Origin: Apteryx mantelli
Lineage: Eukaryota; Chordata; Aves; Apterygiformes; Apterygidae
Assembly (NCBI RefSeq): GCF_036417845.1
Contig: NC_089990.1
Coordinates: 1,805,501 to 1,869,500, forward strand
DNA: 64,000 nucleotides
Direction of reading: 5' to 3'
The translations under genes were made by a program, and so were the position numbers. The notes below the pieces were generated by a model. The model was not told the DNA's origin. It did no database searches and worked only from the letters and a program-made list of their open reading frames with translations. Of this stretch, positions 1-11,800 are shown in pieces; the first letter of the stretch is position 1; every line of letters starts with the position of its first letter.

Positions 1-600
1 TAGTGGGGTGTTAGCAGGGGCTGGGACCCCAGCAACGTGAGGTTCCTGGGAAGCTGGCTTCCTGCTTAGTTTTAGTGCCAGCTCAGAACTCCCTCCCAGT
101 GGCCCAGAAATTGAATGCCTGGGGGCTCTTCCTCGGGGCGATCAGGGCTGAGGGCAAACAGTCAGGGAGCGCCCAGGGGACACGCCAGAGTGATCTCTGC
201 TCTGCAGGCAGGAGCAAGCCTGCAAAGCCCCTGTCACTCTATTAGCACTGCTCTGGCTGCACCAGCACATCCGCGGGGCCCCAGCTCGGGACAAGCAGCT
301 GCATGGCAGCGACTGTATATCGTGGCCTTGCGGAGCTGGAGAGAATGTTTTCCTCAGCCACTTGGCCAGATGGTCAGTGTTAATACAGCCGTGGGAGCGC
401 CGTGTGTCCCTAAGCGTGCCTATTGCTGTGGAGCACTGCACAGATGTCACCTGCCCTCGCAAAGCCAAAGGACAGCACGTGGCCCGTCGGCTTTGCTCGC
501 TGCGACGTCGGCCAGGGCCGAGGGGGGATCGCACTGGTCTACCTTCGCCAGCAGCCCCAGGGCTGGCGCCAGGGATTTTACGAAGCGACGCACGTGGTGT
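1..600. other. Upstream flank of NALF2, no gene seen
   Basis: This stretch has moderate GC content and becomes CpG-rich towards 480-600, where the NALF2 CpG island begins. Open frames here are short or run into the GC-rich island and have no recognisable protein family. I see no repeat family and no RNA gene. Confidence 0.5.
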
Positions 601-750
601 CGCCCGGGACGGACGTTATGCTGCTCGGCCCTGCCAGGACGCGGCGCGGCGGCGGTGTCCGGGGGGACGAGGCGCGGGATGGGGGCTGGCGGCGCGGCTG
701 CCCCGGCCGGGGCCGCGGGCTGCGCTCTCGGGGGCTCGCGGTGCCCGGTC

Positions 751-794
751 CGGCTCGGCTCGGTTCTACTAGACTCGGCTCGGCTCGGCTCGGC
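751..794 (-). repeat. Short TCGGC pentamer array (minus-sense arm)
   Basis: About eight imperfect copies of cggct/tcggc, interrupted by 'ttctactagac'. It is the reverse complement of the longer gagcc/agccg array at 928-1136, so the two blocks form an inverted pair separated by about 130 bases. Confidence 0.8.
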
Positions 795-818
795 ACAAGT
801 TGCAGCAGGCGCGCGGGC

Positions 819-842
819 GGGGCCGGGGCCGGGGCCGGGGCC
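819..842 (+). repeat. GGGGCC hexanucleotide repeat, four units
   Basis: Four perfect tandem GGGGCC units lie between the two inverted pentamer arrays upstream of NALF2. The motif can form G-quadruplexes on the plus strand. A second G4C2 tract lies at 1371-1392. It is the same unit as the human C9orf72 repeat, but nothing else links the loci. Confidence 0.85.
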
Positions 843-927
843 GGGCGGCGGCAGGTGCCGTGGTGCTGAAGGACAGCTCCGCGCCGGGGCGCCGCGTGGG
901 GCAGGCCGCGGCGCCCGAGGGAGCGGG

Positions 928-1136
928 CTGAGCCGAGCCGAGCCGGGCCGAGCCGAGCCGAGCCGAGCCGGGCCGAGCCGGGCCGAGCCGAGTGGAGCCG
1001 GGCCGAGCCGAGCCGAGCCGAGCCGAGCCGGGCCGGGCCGAGCCGAGTGGAGCCGTGCCGGGTTTAGCCCGAGCGAAGCCGAGCGGGGACACGCCGAGCC
1101 GAGCCGAGCCGTGCCGAGCGGAGCGGAGCGGAGCGG
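928..1136 (+). repeat. AGCCG/GGCCG pentamer minisatellite
   Basis: About 200 bases are built from agccg, ggccg, agtgg and related pentamers, with drift towards gagcg/gagcgg at the 3' end (1110-1136). Because the unit is five bases and lacks stops, it creates long false open frames on both strands. The opposite-sense block at 751-794 could pair with it as a hairpin. Confidence 0.85.
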
Positions 1137-1140
1137 CGCC

Positions 1141-1168
1141 GGGCGGGCGGGCGGGCGGGCGGGGGGCG
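1141..1168 (+). repeat. GGGC tetramer tract
   Basis: About five GGGC units followed by a G-rich tail, directly after the pentamer array in the NALF2 CpG island. It is simple-sequence DNA with no coding signal. Confidence 0.75.
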
Positions 1169-1225
1169 GCGCGGCGCGCAGGCGCAGGGCGACGCGGCTC
1201 CTCAAGGTGTTGGCGGCGCGGCCGA

Positions 1226-1233
1226 AGATGGCG
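1226..1233 (+). promoter_or_regulatory. YY1-like site near the likely NALF2 start
   Basis: The sequence gaagatggcga matches the core AAGATGGCG of the YY1 motif, in the orientation commonly seen just downstream of transcription starts. The ATG inside it (1228) opens a four-codon upstream ORF ending with TGA at 1240-1242. Binding is an inference from the motif. Confidence 0.45.
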
Positions 1234-1256
1234 ACAGACTGAGGGCATGGGGCCCG

Positions 1257-1281
1257 GCGGCGGCGGCGGCGGCGGCGGCGG
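1257..1281 (+). repeat. GGC trinucleotide tract in the NALF2 leader
   Basis: About eight GGC units lie within the predicted 5' leader. They fall inside an upstream ORF starting at 1247 and ending at 1336, where they encode glycine. Confidence 0.8.
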
Positions 1282-1370
1282 ACGCGGCGCGGCCCGCGAG
1301 CTGGCGCAGCCCACGGGGAAGCGGAAAGCCGAGTGAGCGGGGCCGGGGCATGCCCCCGCGCGGCGCGCCC

Positions 1371-1392
1371 GGGGCCGGGGCCGGGGCCGGGG
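1371..1392 (+). repeat. Second GGGGCC tract, three units plus GGGG
   Basis: Three tandem GGGGCC units and a terminal GGGG lie in the predicted NALF2 leader, a possible RNA G-quadruplex if transcribed. Confidence 0.8.
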
Positions 1393-1428
1393 CAGCGGCG
1401 CGGCGCCGCCGCCCCCCCCCGTCGCACC

Positions 1429-2681
<1,253 letters not shown>

Positions 2682-5600
2682 TGAGGATGCCCACCTTGGC
2701 CAGAGAACGGCCCCTCCTGAGGCCTTGGCTCCACCGTAGGGTGATGCTCGGGGGCTTCTTGGCCTTCCTGCCCCACGCCGGACACGGCCGTGCACACCCA
2801 TGCATGTGCGTCCCTTTGCGCCCCCCCTGCGCACAGCAGCAGGTGCGAGGCCCCTCACCGCAGCCTCTGGCCTGCTGCGTGCAGATCAGCGCCGCTGCCG
2901 CGCGGGGCTGGGGCAGCCGGGGGCTCTGCTCACGTGCCTGGGCAAGCGATGACCTGAGATGAACCGAGGAGAAGGAGCCCCCCTTGCCTCACCCGCTGGC
3001 TCTGCCCCAGCTCTCCTGGGCTGCGGGCGCCGGCAGAGGAGGAGGGAGCCGGCGGGACGGGCGAGCAGCGGGGAGCAGCCCTTTGCCAGCCCCTTCGTCC
3101 CCGGGAAGTGGGCAGGAGGGGCTGGGGTTTGCCTCCCCCCTTTGCCCCCAAACATCGCCAGCTCCCTCCGTCCAGGGGGCCCGGGGCTGGGCCGGGCGGA
3201 GGTCAGCATGGGCTCTGCCCGCGTGTGCCCTGCGCCGAGCGCGACCCGGCGCTGCCTCTTGAGGCTGGGCCTAGCACGCTGCTGGAAGACGGGGACAGCA
3301 TAGCTCGAGCTCTCTGTGGGCGCAGTAGGGTCTGCTTTTCTGTGACGCTTAGTCCTTCAGCTGGCCTTCGCCGGTGGTCTTTCTGCCCCTGTCTGCCTAA
3401 AGAAGGCGAGATGTCTCTAAGTCACTTGAGCATTGCCGTATCAGTAACGGAGGAGCGATGCTTGGAGCAGTTCGTATTCGGAAAGCTAAAGGGTTGCCTT
3501 CCCCAACGTCAGAGGGATTAAACCTCTCAGCCCAGCACCGTCTGCTTTTAAAAAGAAGAACTGTAGTTGTGCGTCTGTCCAGATCCCCGTCGGTTCTGCC
3601 GCGTGTCCCCCCTTGTTTCTCGTGGCAGAGATGCCGGGTCTAATCACGGCACCATGGCTGTTGGAGTTTCAGTGTGTTTGAAAGCCGAGAGGATCTGCTT
3701 GGCTCACCTATGCAATCGCCCTCCGGATGTTGTCTCCGGGAAGCGTAATGATCTTAATAATTAACCCGCTTCCCTTTCTCGGAGCGGTGTCTTGGGGGAG
3801 AGGCAGCGCGGTGCGTGACAGCGAAACGCGTTGTTTCTGCGTCGTCTCAGAGAGGCGCTGGCAGAGCTCGCCCCGTTAGCAGGACAGTGCTTGGCCAGTG
3901 CTTTTCTGGGAGAGTTTGGAGGGAAACTTGGAGCTGCAGTCCTGGCCCAGGCAGCTCTGAGCGGTGCTTTTCTGCCGGCGACAGCGTGGAAGCAGCGCCT
4001 CGGTGCGGTGCTGGGGACACCAGGTCTGCTGGAGGTGTTGTCTTTCGTCAAGGGCACAACCGCGAGAGCCTGGCCGTTGCTCTCACGACCAGGTTTCTGC
4101 ATTGCTTTTGTAAGGAACCTTTTCTGGAAAGGAGCTAGTGGTGGCGTTCTGGGCCGGGTCCAAGCCAGGTAATTACAATCTGCTTGCCTAAATTCCCCCT
4201 GCGGTTTCGAAGGTACGTAGTATTCAGCCTGCACCAAGTGGTTTGGTACTGCTGCTCTGCTTCTGTGACTGCATTTCAGCGGTGAATGAAGTAATTCAGT
4301 GCTGCCTGCCTTGCTACCGCTGTCACTGCCGGTGGCCCCAGCAGAAGTAGAGTCCTAGCGTGCCATGTCCTCCACCCACGTAGAGACGGTCATAATTTCC
4401 GCCCCCAGAGAGCTCGTGGTCACGTGCCAGGTAGACTTAGCAAAGGGCAGGAGGAGGTGGGAGGAAAGGAGAGGGCTGTGACAAGGACGCATGGCTGCGT
4501 GGACCAGTAGTCCTCGCAAATGTCAGAGAGACTGAATAAGTCTTTCTGTCAAATCTGTGTGCAATAAATCAAGCTGGTTCCAGCAGTTCCCCCGGGCCAC
4601 TCACCTTGCCTCCTTCACCTGGCAATTTTCCACTGTCATTCAAAGACAAATGGACCTTTGAGTTTGGACGTATGTAGAGGAGGGAAAAGTCGGTGGCTTT
4701 TCAGGGGAACTCTGATGCTCTTTCACGAGCGAGCTGATTTATCGGGGCTAAGGGAGGAAGAGTATGGGGCGAAGGGGGCCGAAGCCCCCTCCCGTTACCG
4801 CAGCCGGGTGGAGTTTGCGCCCTGCGTCATGCAACGGGGAGGGCATTGCTTGACTGTACACCGGCGAAAGAAAATACCGGGGCTGTTGGCAGCCCTGCCT
4901 TGTGGAGGGGGGAGCGCGGCAGAAAGCAGAAAGGCGTTTGCGGGAGCGGTGAGTACGTGAGCTGGTGTTGTTGAGGCTGACTCAACGAGATGAAAGTGTA
5001 GGCAGCCTGGTAGTGGCAGAGACGTTGGTGTTTCCTGTGTGTGTAATCTAAAAGCAGGAGAGGATCTTTCAGGGTGAAGGAGGTAACGAAAGCTGGATGC
5101 TAGCTGTGTAGAGCTCGTGCAGAGGAGCCGTCGGTGGGATTCGGAGCAGGAGGGAACCAAGGCGCGTTTCAAGGGGAGAGCTGCGGGGCGGGGAGGTCAC
5201 GTGTCCTCCAGGCTTAGCATCCTTCTCCGCTGAGTCTAACTTTGCGCTTTCTGGTTCAGAGACCTTGAGAGAGAAGCAAACAAAAAGACAAGAAAATCAT
5301 TATCTTAGGGTCTTGGGTGAGGAAATGTTACCGTTGACTATGAAGCATCTAGAAACAGAGCCTTGCTTAGATGAGTCTTCATTAGGTGTCCCTGGGCTTA
5401 GCATCCTCAATGGGAAAGCAGGAAACGAGCTTAGTAGATGTGGGGCTCAAGGCAGCAGCCACAAGACTTGCAACACCGAACTCACTATGTCGTCACATTT
5501 ATGGCTGCATCCTTGGAGCATCAGTGAGCACCGGCTTTGCCATGGAGCAGGACGCATTGGGAAGCAACAGGAGTGCAGAAGCAGCACATCCAAGCCGTAG

Positions 5601-5809
5601 GTCCTTGCCTGGGGGAACCGTGAGGAGTTTCCCAGGCCAGAATTTTCCAGCGCGGATGCCTCAATCTGTACGTACAAACCGGAGCCCTTGCAGCTCCCGC
5701 TCGTTTCAGCATCTCGTGAAAATCAGGCCACTTATTTAAGGTGCTTCAATGCATATGTAGGTGCCTTACTTTAGACTCTCACAATTGCAAATCTTGACTT
5801 TGCCCTCTT

Positions 5810-5880
5810 GGTGACTGTTCCCCATTTGTGAAATGAGGCTAACGCCAAACTCATCCAGTGTTGTGGTGATTAGTGAGTTT
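5810..5880 (+). repeat. MIR-like SINE fragment
   Basis: The run 'ccccatttgtgaaatgagg', followed by taacgcc and a later gttgtggtgatta, matches the core of MIR (cctcatctgtaaaatgggg ... gttgttgtgaggatta) in the forward direction. Only the core is left and it is diverged, as expected for a family older than the bird-mammal split. Confidence 0.55.
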
Positions 5881-5887
5881 TGGCCTG

Positions 5888-5965
5888 ATTTCCAAGGAGC
5901 CGAGGACCTGTGGCTCCTGTTGACTTCAGCAGGGGCTGCCGTTACTCACTGCTTTGGAAAAACCG
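5888..5965. repeat. Old amniote interspersed repeat, palindrome-like
   Basis: Segments resembling 'ggcctgatttyc', gcacctgtggctcc, tgttgacttcagcaggg and an inverted partner near the end match a repeat common in reptile and bird genomes, of the form ggcctgatttt...cccattgaagtcaatggg...aaaatcaggcc. I do not know its exact family. It abuts the MIR-like fragment. Confidence 0.4.
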
Positions 5966-8639
5966 ATTGCTGGAATGTTTAAAGCAACCTGAATCTGTTA
6001 AACCCTATCCAAATGCTGAATAATACTGCATTTTCTAATGTTAGTTTTGGCTGCATGCTGCTCCTGTAAATACCTGCTTATAAGCAAGAGCAGAGAGCTA
6101 CTGCTCAGTGATACAAACAGCAGAATAAGGGAGGAGTGGAAGAAGATGTAACAGATCAGATCAACCCGTGTGTGTGGCTCCTGCAAAAATCCCAGCTGCA
6201 AAGGGCTCGGAGGGTGGCAAATCGTATCTGCGTAGCTCTTTGTTAAATGGTGTTTCTTGGACAGGGTGAGTATGCAAGAGGAGAGAGCGTTTAGACCTAC
6301 CGCGTAAAGGTCTCTGTCTGCATGGACATTGCTCTGGGTAGGAGCCTGGGAGGTCCTTCTCGAGGTGTAGCGCTCGGAAGGGGTTAGTTTGGGAGCACGC
6401 GGGAGCCCAGAGCGGGGAGGACGGGCATAGAGCAGGCACCAGGGACCCTGGCATAAGGCAGTAAATCATCTGACCCTCCCTCTAATTCAAATCCTTCCTA
6501 TTCCGTGGTTAAAAGCTGGAAAACTGAAGGCTGGAAAACAAAGCAATCCCAGCTCACCTGCGCACATCCTCCAGCGACCAGTCCTTCAGCAGAGCCACGT
6601 GCTCCGCTGGTAATTTAGTCCCCAAGGAGCGATGCAGCTCGATAAACATCACACGTGAAGCTCTTGGGCAGCCAAGTCATCCCAGTGACGGTGGGTCTTT
6701 GTTGCATCTGCTTTAAAACGACAGAAGAAGCCCCAGCAGAGCAGCCGGTTTGTTTTTACTGCAGCAGGTTTGCCCCTAAGTTACCAACTTTGCCAGCTTC
6801 CCCGTGAAGTCCGTGCGGCGGTTCCTCGGGAGCCGCCTGCCCGGCTGAAGCAAGCCCTCGCCCCTGGAGCAGGTTCTTCCGCAACGAGCAACCGAGAAAG
6901 GTGGAAGCCAGCAAACGCGGGCGAGAGAGCACTCACCTCTCTCCGCTTCCCGTAGCCTCAGCGCCCGAGTCTGGGCCGAGGGAGATTTAGGAGGCTGGAG
7001 TCCTGCGGTGCGCGTTTGTTTGACCGTTGGCTGGTTTGTTTGATGAGAAATAGGTATGTACAAATCGAGTCGTTCCTTGTTAATAAATCAGCTTCCAGCC
7101 TCCCCCTCCTCTCAAGGGACTCTGTGACCAGGCTGCACACGCGGAGCTGGTTCCGGCCGCTGCCTGGCTGAGGAGAAGTTGCAGAAAGTGAAGAGGCGAT
7201 CGGCATGCTGGATTTATCAAGCACCAGCCTCTTTGATGCCTTGCAAGGCCTTACCCGGAGCTTGGAGTGTAGCAGACAGGGAAGACTAAGCAAAAATCTC
7301 ACCGGCAGATGCAGAAAGGGAGAAATTCCTTGAGGTGATGGGGCCTTTGTGTAAGGAATTCAGCTGCTTAGGCCACTCGCTGCTCTAATATTCTTTAGAT
7401 GTTTTTTTTTTTCTTGCTTGGAAGTAATTCACAGGCAGGCCCCAGTTTCTGCATACATCATTGTTATTCCAGTGCAGCACCATTAGCCTCTGGAAATGCT
7501 TTACTTACTGCTCCTGCAGCTAACACCAAAAATCCCTATAGCTGAAAGACAATGAAACGTGAAAATACATTTCTCTGTTTTATTGTTTGTTTGCATTTTA
7601 CATTTTGGAGGATTTTGTGGAGAGTCGCTCTCGCGGTTCCTCCCGGACGCTCCTTTAGGCGGCTGCCCTGAGCGGCTGCGCAATCCTTTCACCGGAGGAG
7701 GCAGAGGGAGAAGCTGGTGTGCGCCGTCGGGTACGTCATCCCAAACAGCTTTCATCTCTGGCGGTGAAGACCTGAGTTTCAGCTCATGGTGTCGGTTGTG
7801 CCAGTGAGTGGCAGCTTGGATAGAAAAGGCAGGAACCGTTTGTTTTTTCTGCCTGCGAGAAGGAAAATTTGTTAAATGAGCATGTTAGTTGCAATTAGCT
7901 GGCTGCCACCTCCGGCTCCCTTTTTCCCCTGTTCCTTGTGCCCTCTCTTACTGCAAGACATGTTGAACTTCATGCATGGAGCAACTGTAGTGATAATGTT
8001 GACAGCGTCGTTCAAAGGGGCTTAATGAGGTCAGGTGCCCGGGTGTCACTGAATGTCACCCCCCTAGGGAAATCCTGGACAGTGGGAGCCCGGGCAGCGT
8101 GCAAGCAGTCGGCTGCGTTTCTGCAAGGCTCTGTCTTTAAACCGTAAGGTCCTCGGTGCGGATTGTTGATCGCCGCGTGTTTTTGCAGCGCCCGGATCAT
8201 GACGAGCACAATGACAAACTTTGCATGTCTCGGTGCAAACCGTTTTTGAGGCTAGGATGCGTGACCCTGCGGGGAATGGCTCCTGGATCCCCAGGGGTCG
8301 CTTCTTGCGGGCAGATGGGTTATTCGCTTCTCGTGCGACGGCGGTGTCTAAAGGGCCAGTGAAGATGAGGGCTGCACTCGCCCCGTCGGCATGCAGAAAC
8401 CTGACGCTTCTGCTCAGGAGCAGATCTGGCGAATGTGGCTTTTCTCTCCTGGATGGGTTCTCAGCACAGGGGAGGTGATGGCGCAGTACCAAGGTGGACT
8501 TAGTGCAGGAGGAGATCCCGATTCCTTTGAACTGATGTCCTGCATGATACTTACAGGCATTTTGTACTTTTTTTCTGCCTTTTTCTGGACAGACAAAAAG
8601 CAATGTTCCTTCCGGCTCAGCTACTGTGAAATTAGAGGT

Positions 8640-8830
8640 TTGTTCCTTTAAGATGGGAGCGCTGTATTTATAGCATCTCCCTCAACCAATAGCCACTATG
8701 GAGAGCTCTCTTAAAAGTGCAAATCCCCGCCGTTATTAGGGCAAATAAAGATGTATGGGACAAAGTCTGGTGAATTAAGGACTCATTAGGCCGTAAGAAA
8801 CAAAGCTGTGGACGGAGCAGGACTGACAGC
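8640..8830. promoter_or_regulatory. AT-rich island in GC-rich intron with TATA-like and CCAAT motifs
   Basis: An AT-rich patch inside a GC-rich, CpG-rich setting. On the minus strand, an inverted CCAAT box (plus-strand CCAAT at 8686-8690) lies upstream of CTATAAATAC (8664-8673), a strong TATA-like and near-MEF2 sequence. Further on are ATTA motifs (attaaggactcattagg). It could be an enhancer or a minus-strand promoter. No convincing minus-strand ATG frame follows. Confidence 0.3.
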
Positions 8831-11800
8831 GGGGAATTGCAGGGCCCGTGTTAGTGAATATATCCGTGCTCCGAAGGGAGGGCTGGCCAGGACCTGTAGC
8901 ATCTCAGATTATATTAGATTATCAAGGTTTCCCTGTGGCTGCTGAATCCCACTGCGGCCCTGGCCGGGTCTCTCCATTTCTCTGCCTCCGTTTTCCCCCT
9001 GTTTTGCAGAGCGCTCGTGTTTTCCTGTTGCCTGGATGTCGCTGGTGGCACCGCTGGGAGGTTCAGGCCGGGCCTGGCCCCGGACCTGCCGCGCGGGAGC
9101 AGCGCAGGGCTGCAGAGCAAATCTGCCGATGCCCTGGGTTAAACGCTCTCCGGGGGCCTGTTTTCCTATTCTTGCTTGAGTGGAAGCAGGCAGAGCCTCT
9201 GCTCAGCTTCCCTCCCTGCGGAGCATCTTCCCGGAGGCTTCAAGCCGCGGCAGAAACCCGGCCGCAGCCAGCGCAGGGCAGCTAGCGCTTCGGCTCTGCA
9301 AACCTCTCCCTCCTCTCCCCCCTCTCCCCGCTTCTTCCCGCTCGGCTGCTTCCCGTCTCCGCGGGGCTGCGGCCCCCGCTGCCTCCCTGCCCCGGGGGTT
9401 TGAGCCAGGCGCTCTCGGCCACCGCTCGGATTTCGGAGCGTCTCTGGATGAGAACTTGTCCCATGCCAGCGGCACCCGGGAGAGGCGTTTTCCCAGCTTT
9501 GCCAGCAGCGGCAGCGATCCGAGGCAGCTCCGTCGTCGACGCTTCCTATTTCCTGGCTCCTGTCGGCCTGCCGCGACCTGTCCGTCTCCGAGAGCTTATG
9601 GATCCGCCTCCCTCGCGACGGGCGTCACGCTTTTTTTGCGTTATAACCTGCAATAAGTCGCTCGGATTGCAAACTCCCCGTAAAGCACGGCCTTTTGGGA
9701 GGCAGGACGGAGCTAGAAACGAGAGTAAAACGGGCGCCCCTGCCCTGGCCGCGCCGTGCTGGTGACGGCATGAAGTTTTACTTGCGTTTCGTGAGGTGAA
9801 GAAAAAATTCCCGGTAAACGGCGGAGCAGCACGACGCTTCGTTTGGCAGCGTGAGCCAGGCCGTATGTGCGAGCTTAGCAGAGCGCGCACAAAGTCCGTG
9901 TCAGCAAAGGCGATTTTTTTTCAGCCCTGCACAAAGATGCGATTAAATGGCATAAAGAATTCGAACAAAAGAAATCCGCGGCTTTAGACGCGCTGTTACC
10001 GCGACCGTAGCCCCCAGCGCAGGGCCGTTTGGGCGCCTTGCACGAGACGCTGCTCAGACGCTTTAGAACAACGATCAAAGATCACGGCGGTTTTCTAAGC
10101 GAAAAACAGGGCGGGAAAAAAAAAAGCTAAAAATTAATCTATTGATCAAAGGCGTTTGCTTCATGATGCGAAAGTTTCGAGATGTAGGAAATGCCTCCGC
10201 GGCGCGGGAAGGAGGCGCGCGGGGGAGCCGCGGCGTTGCTGGCCCCGGGCTCCGCTCCCCGCTTGCCGATGATCTCCAGCGGCGCTTAGGGGAAAAAAAG
10301 GAGTTTGAGCCCGTAACGGCGCTTCGGCCCTGCGCAGCGGCAGGTCTCCGGCTGACCTCTCTCGCGCGGCGCTGGCCCGGCGTTTCCCCGCATAGGGGCT
10401 TGGCGCGGCCTCGAGCCAGCGGCCGTCCGTCGCGGAGCGTCTGAGCCGTCGCGTTGGCGTCGGCGGCTAGGGCAGCGTTTGGAGGAACGGCCGAGGTTTC
10501 GGGATTCACCCAGCGAGGGGCGGAAGGAAGGAGCTCCACGGAGGAGCAGGCACGGCTCCAGCGGGAGAGTCGGAGTGCGGCACCTCGGCAGCTAGCAATT
10601 CCCTTTGGAAAGCATCCAGCGTGCCGTGGTCCTGTCGGGTTGTAGGCAGCTCGCGGGAGCCGATAAGCTCCGCAGAACGTGCCGCGGTGTCGGCAAACGG
10701 CGTCGGCAGGAATCCGGTAACACGAGCTCCGCCCCGGGCACCGCCTCGCTGGACACGGCCGCTGCCCCGCCGGGCGTCGCGCCCTGCCCGTGTCCGTGCT
10801 CCGGGGCCGGACGCGGTCCCGCGCGGCGCCTGCTTGGACCTGGGGCGTCGCGAGACCCGCCGGCGCGGCAGATGGCCCCACGTGGTCCCCAAAGCTGCCG
10901 CCGATCCGGCGGCGCGGGGATGCGATGCCGCGGCGCGGGCAGCCCCGCGGGGCATCGCGGATGCTCCACGGAGCAGCTGCAGCGCCGCCGGCCCGGCGCC
11001 TTCCCCGCTCCGGGACCGGGTGGGCTGGACGTGGCGGGGGGGGGACGGCGAGCAGAGGCAGGAGCGCGGGGATGTTCCTCGGCTGCCGGCGGCTATTCCT
11101 GCCGCCCCCGAGATGCCATTAGGATGCAACTCATGCCTGGCTCTGCACGGAGAAAGCTCGGCTCCGCTGTCATTTGAAGGGCAATGACTCAGGGACAGCA
11201 AATCTGTGAATGAGACGCGGAGGCCGGCTGGGCGAGAAAGGGCCATCTGCCCGCCCGGCAGCGCGCCGGAGGCAGCCGTTGGGCCGCGGGAGACCCCGGG
11301 GCGCTGCACGGGCCGGAGGCGGCTACGGCCCCCGTCGCACGCGGGGGAAGCCCCCGAGAGGCGGTTTGGCCTTGCGCCCCTCCGCCACGGCTCTTCCACC
11401 CCGGCTCCCGTTGCCTTTGGCCCTTCGCTCCTCCCTGAGCGCACTCGGCCTCGGAGCAGCTGGAGGAGCCGGCCCGGGCGCCCGCTGCCGCAGGGATGGA
11501 GACCGGCCGTCCCCACCGCCAAACCCTGCTGGGGTCGTCGCTGCCTGGTGGTCCAACATGCCTCGAGCTGCGTGACAGGGAGCTTCGTTTTCCGGGCCGG
11601 CAAATTTCCCCCCCCTGCACCCTCCGCAAGGCTCTGAGGTCGGCGCGGGAAGATTTTTCCATCCCGCAGCGATGATGGGTTATTGCCAGGGCTGCGCTGG
11701 CAGGAGCCAGCACGCGTGAGCAGCGTCCCCGCTCCTCAAAACCGCGTTCCCCGAGGCGATGAAGGCCAGGCATGTCCCTGGGAGGACGCTGTTCCCCCGG

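Noticed and set aside
819-842. Relation of the GGGGCC tract to C9orf72
   Set aside because: Only the repeat unit is shared; the adjacent gene is clearly NALF2.
115-1242. 375-codon plus-strand frame before NALF2
   Set aside because: Most of it is the AGCCG pentamer array, which lacks stops by composition; no conserved domain.
7559-7807. 82-codon frame with a signal-peptide-like start
   Set aside because: The frame begins at GTG rather than ATG, and the hydrophobic run comes from a T-rich stretch; no splice or homology support.
8064-8603. 179-codon minus-strand frame next to TATA-like and CCAAT motifs
   Set aside because: It opens at TTG, not ATG, and resembles no family; the nearby motifs alone are not enough for a gene.
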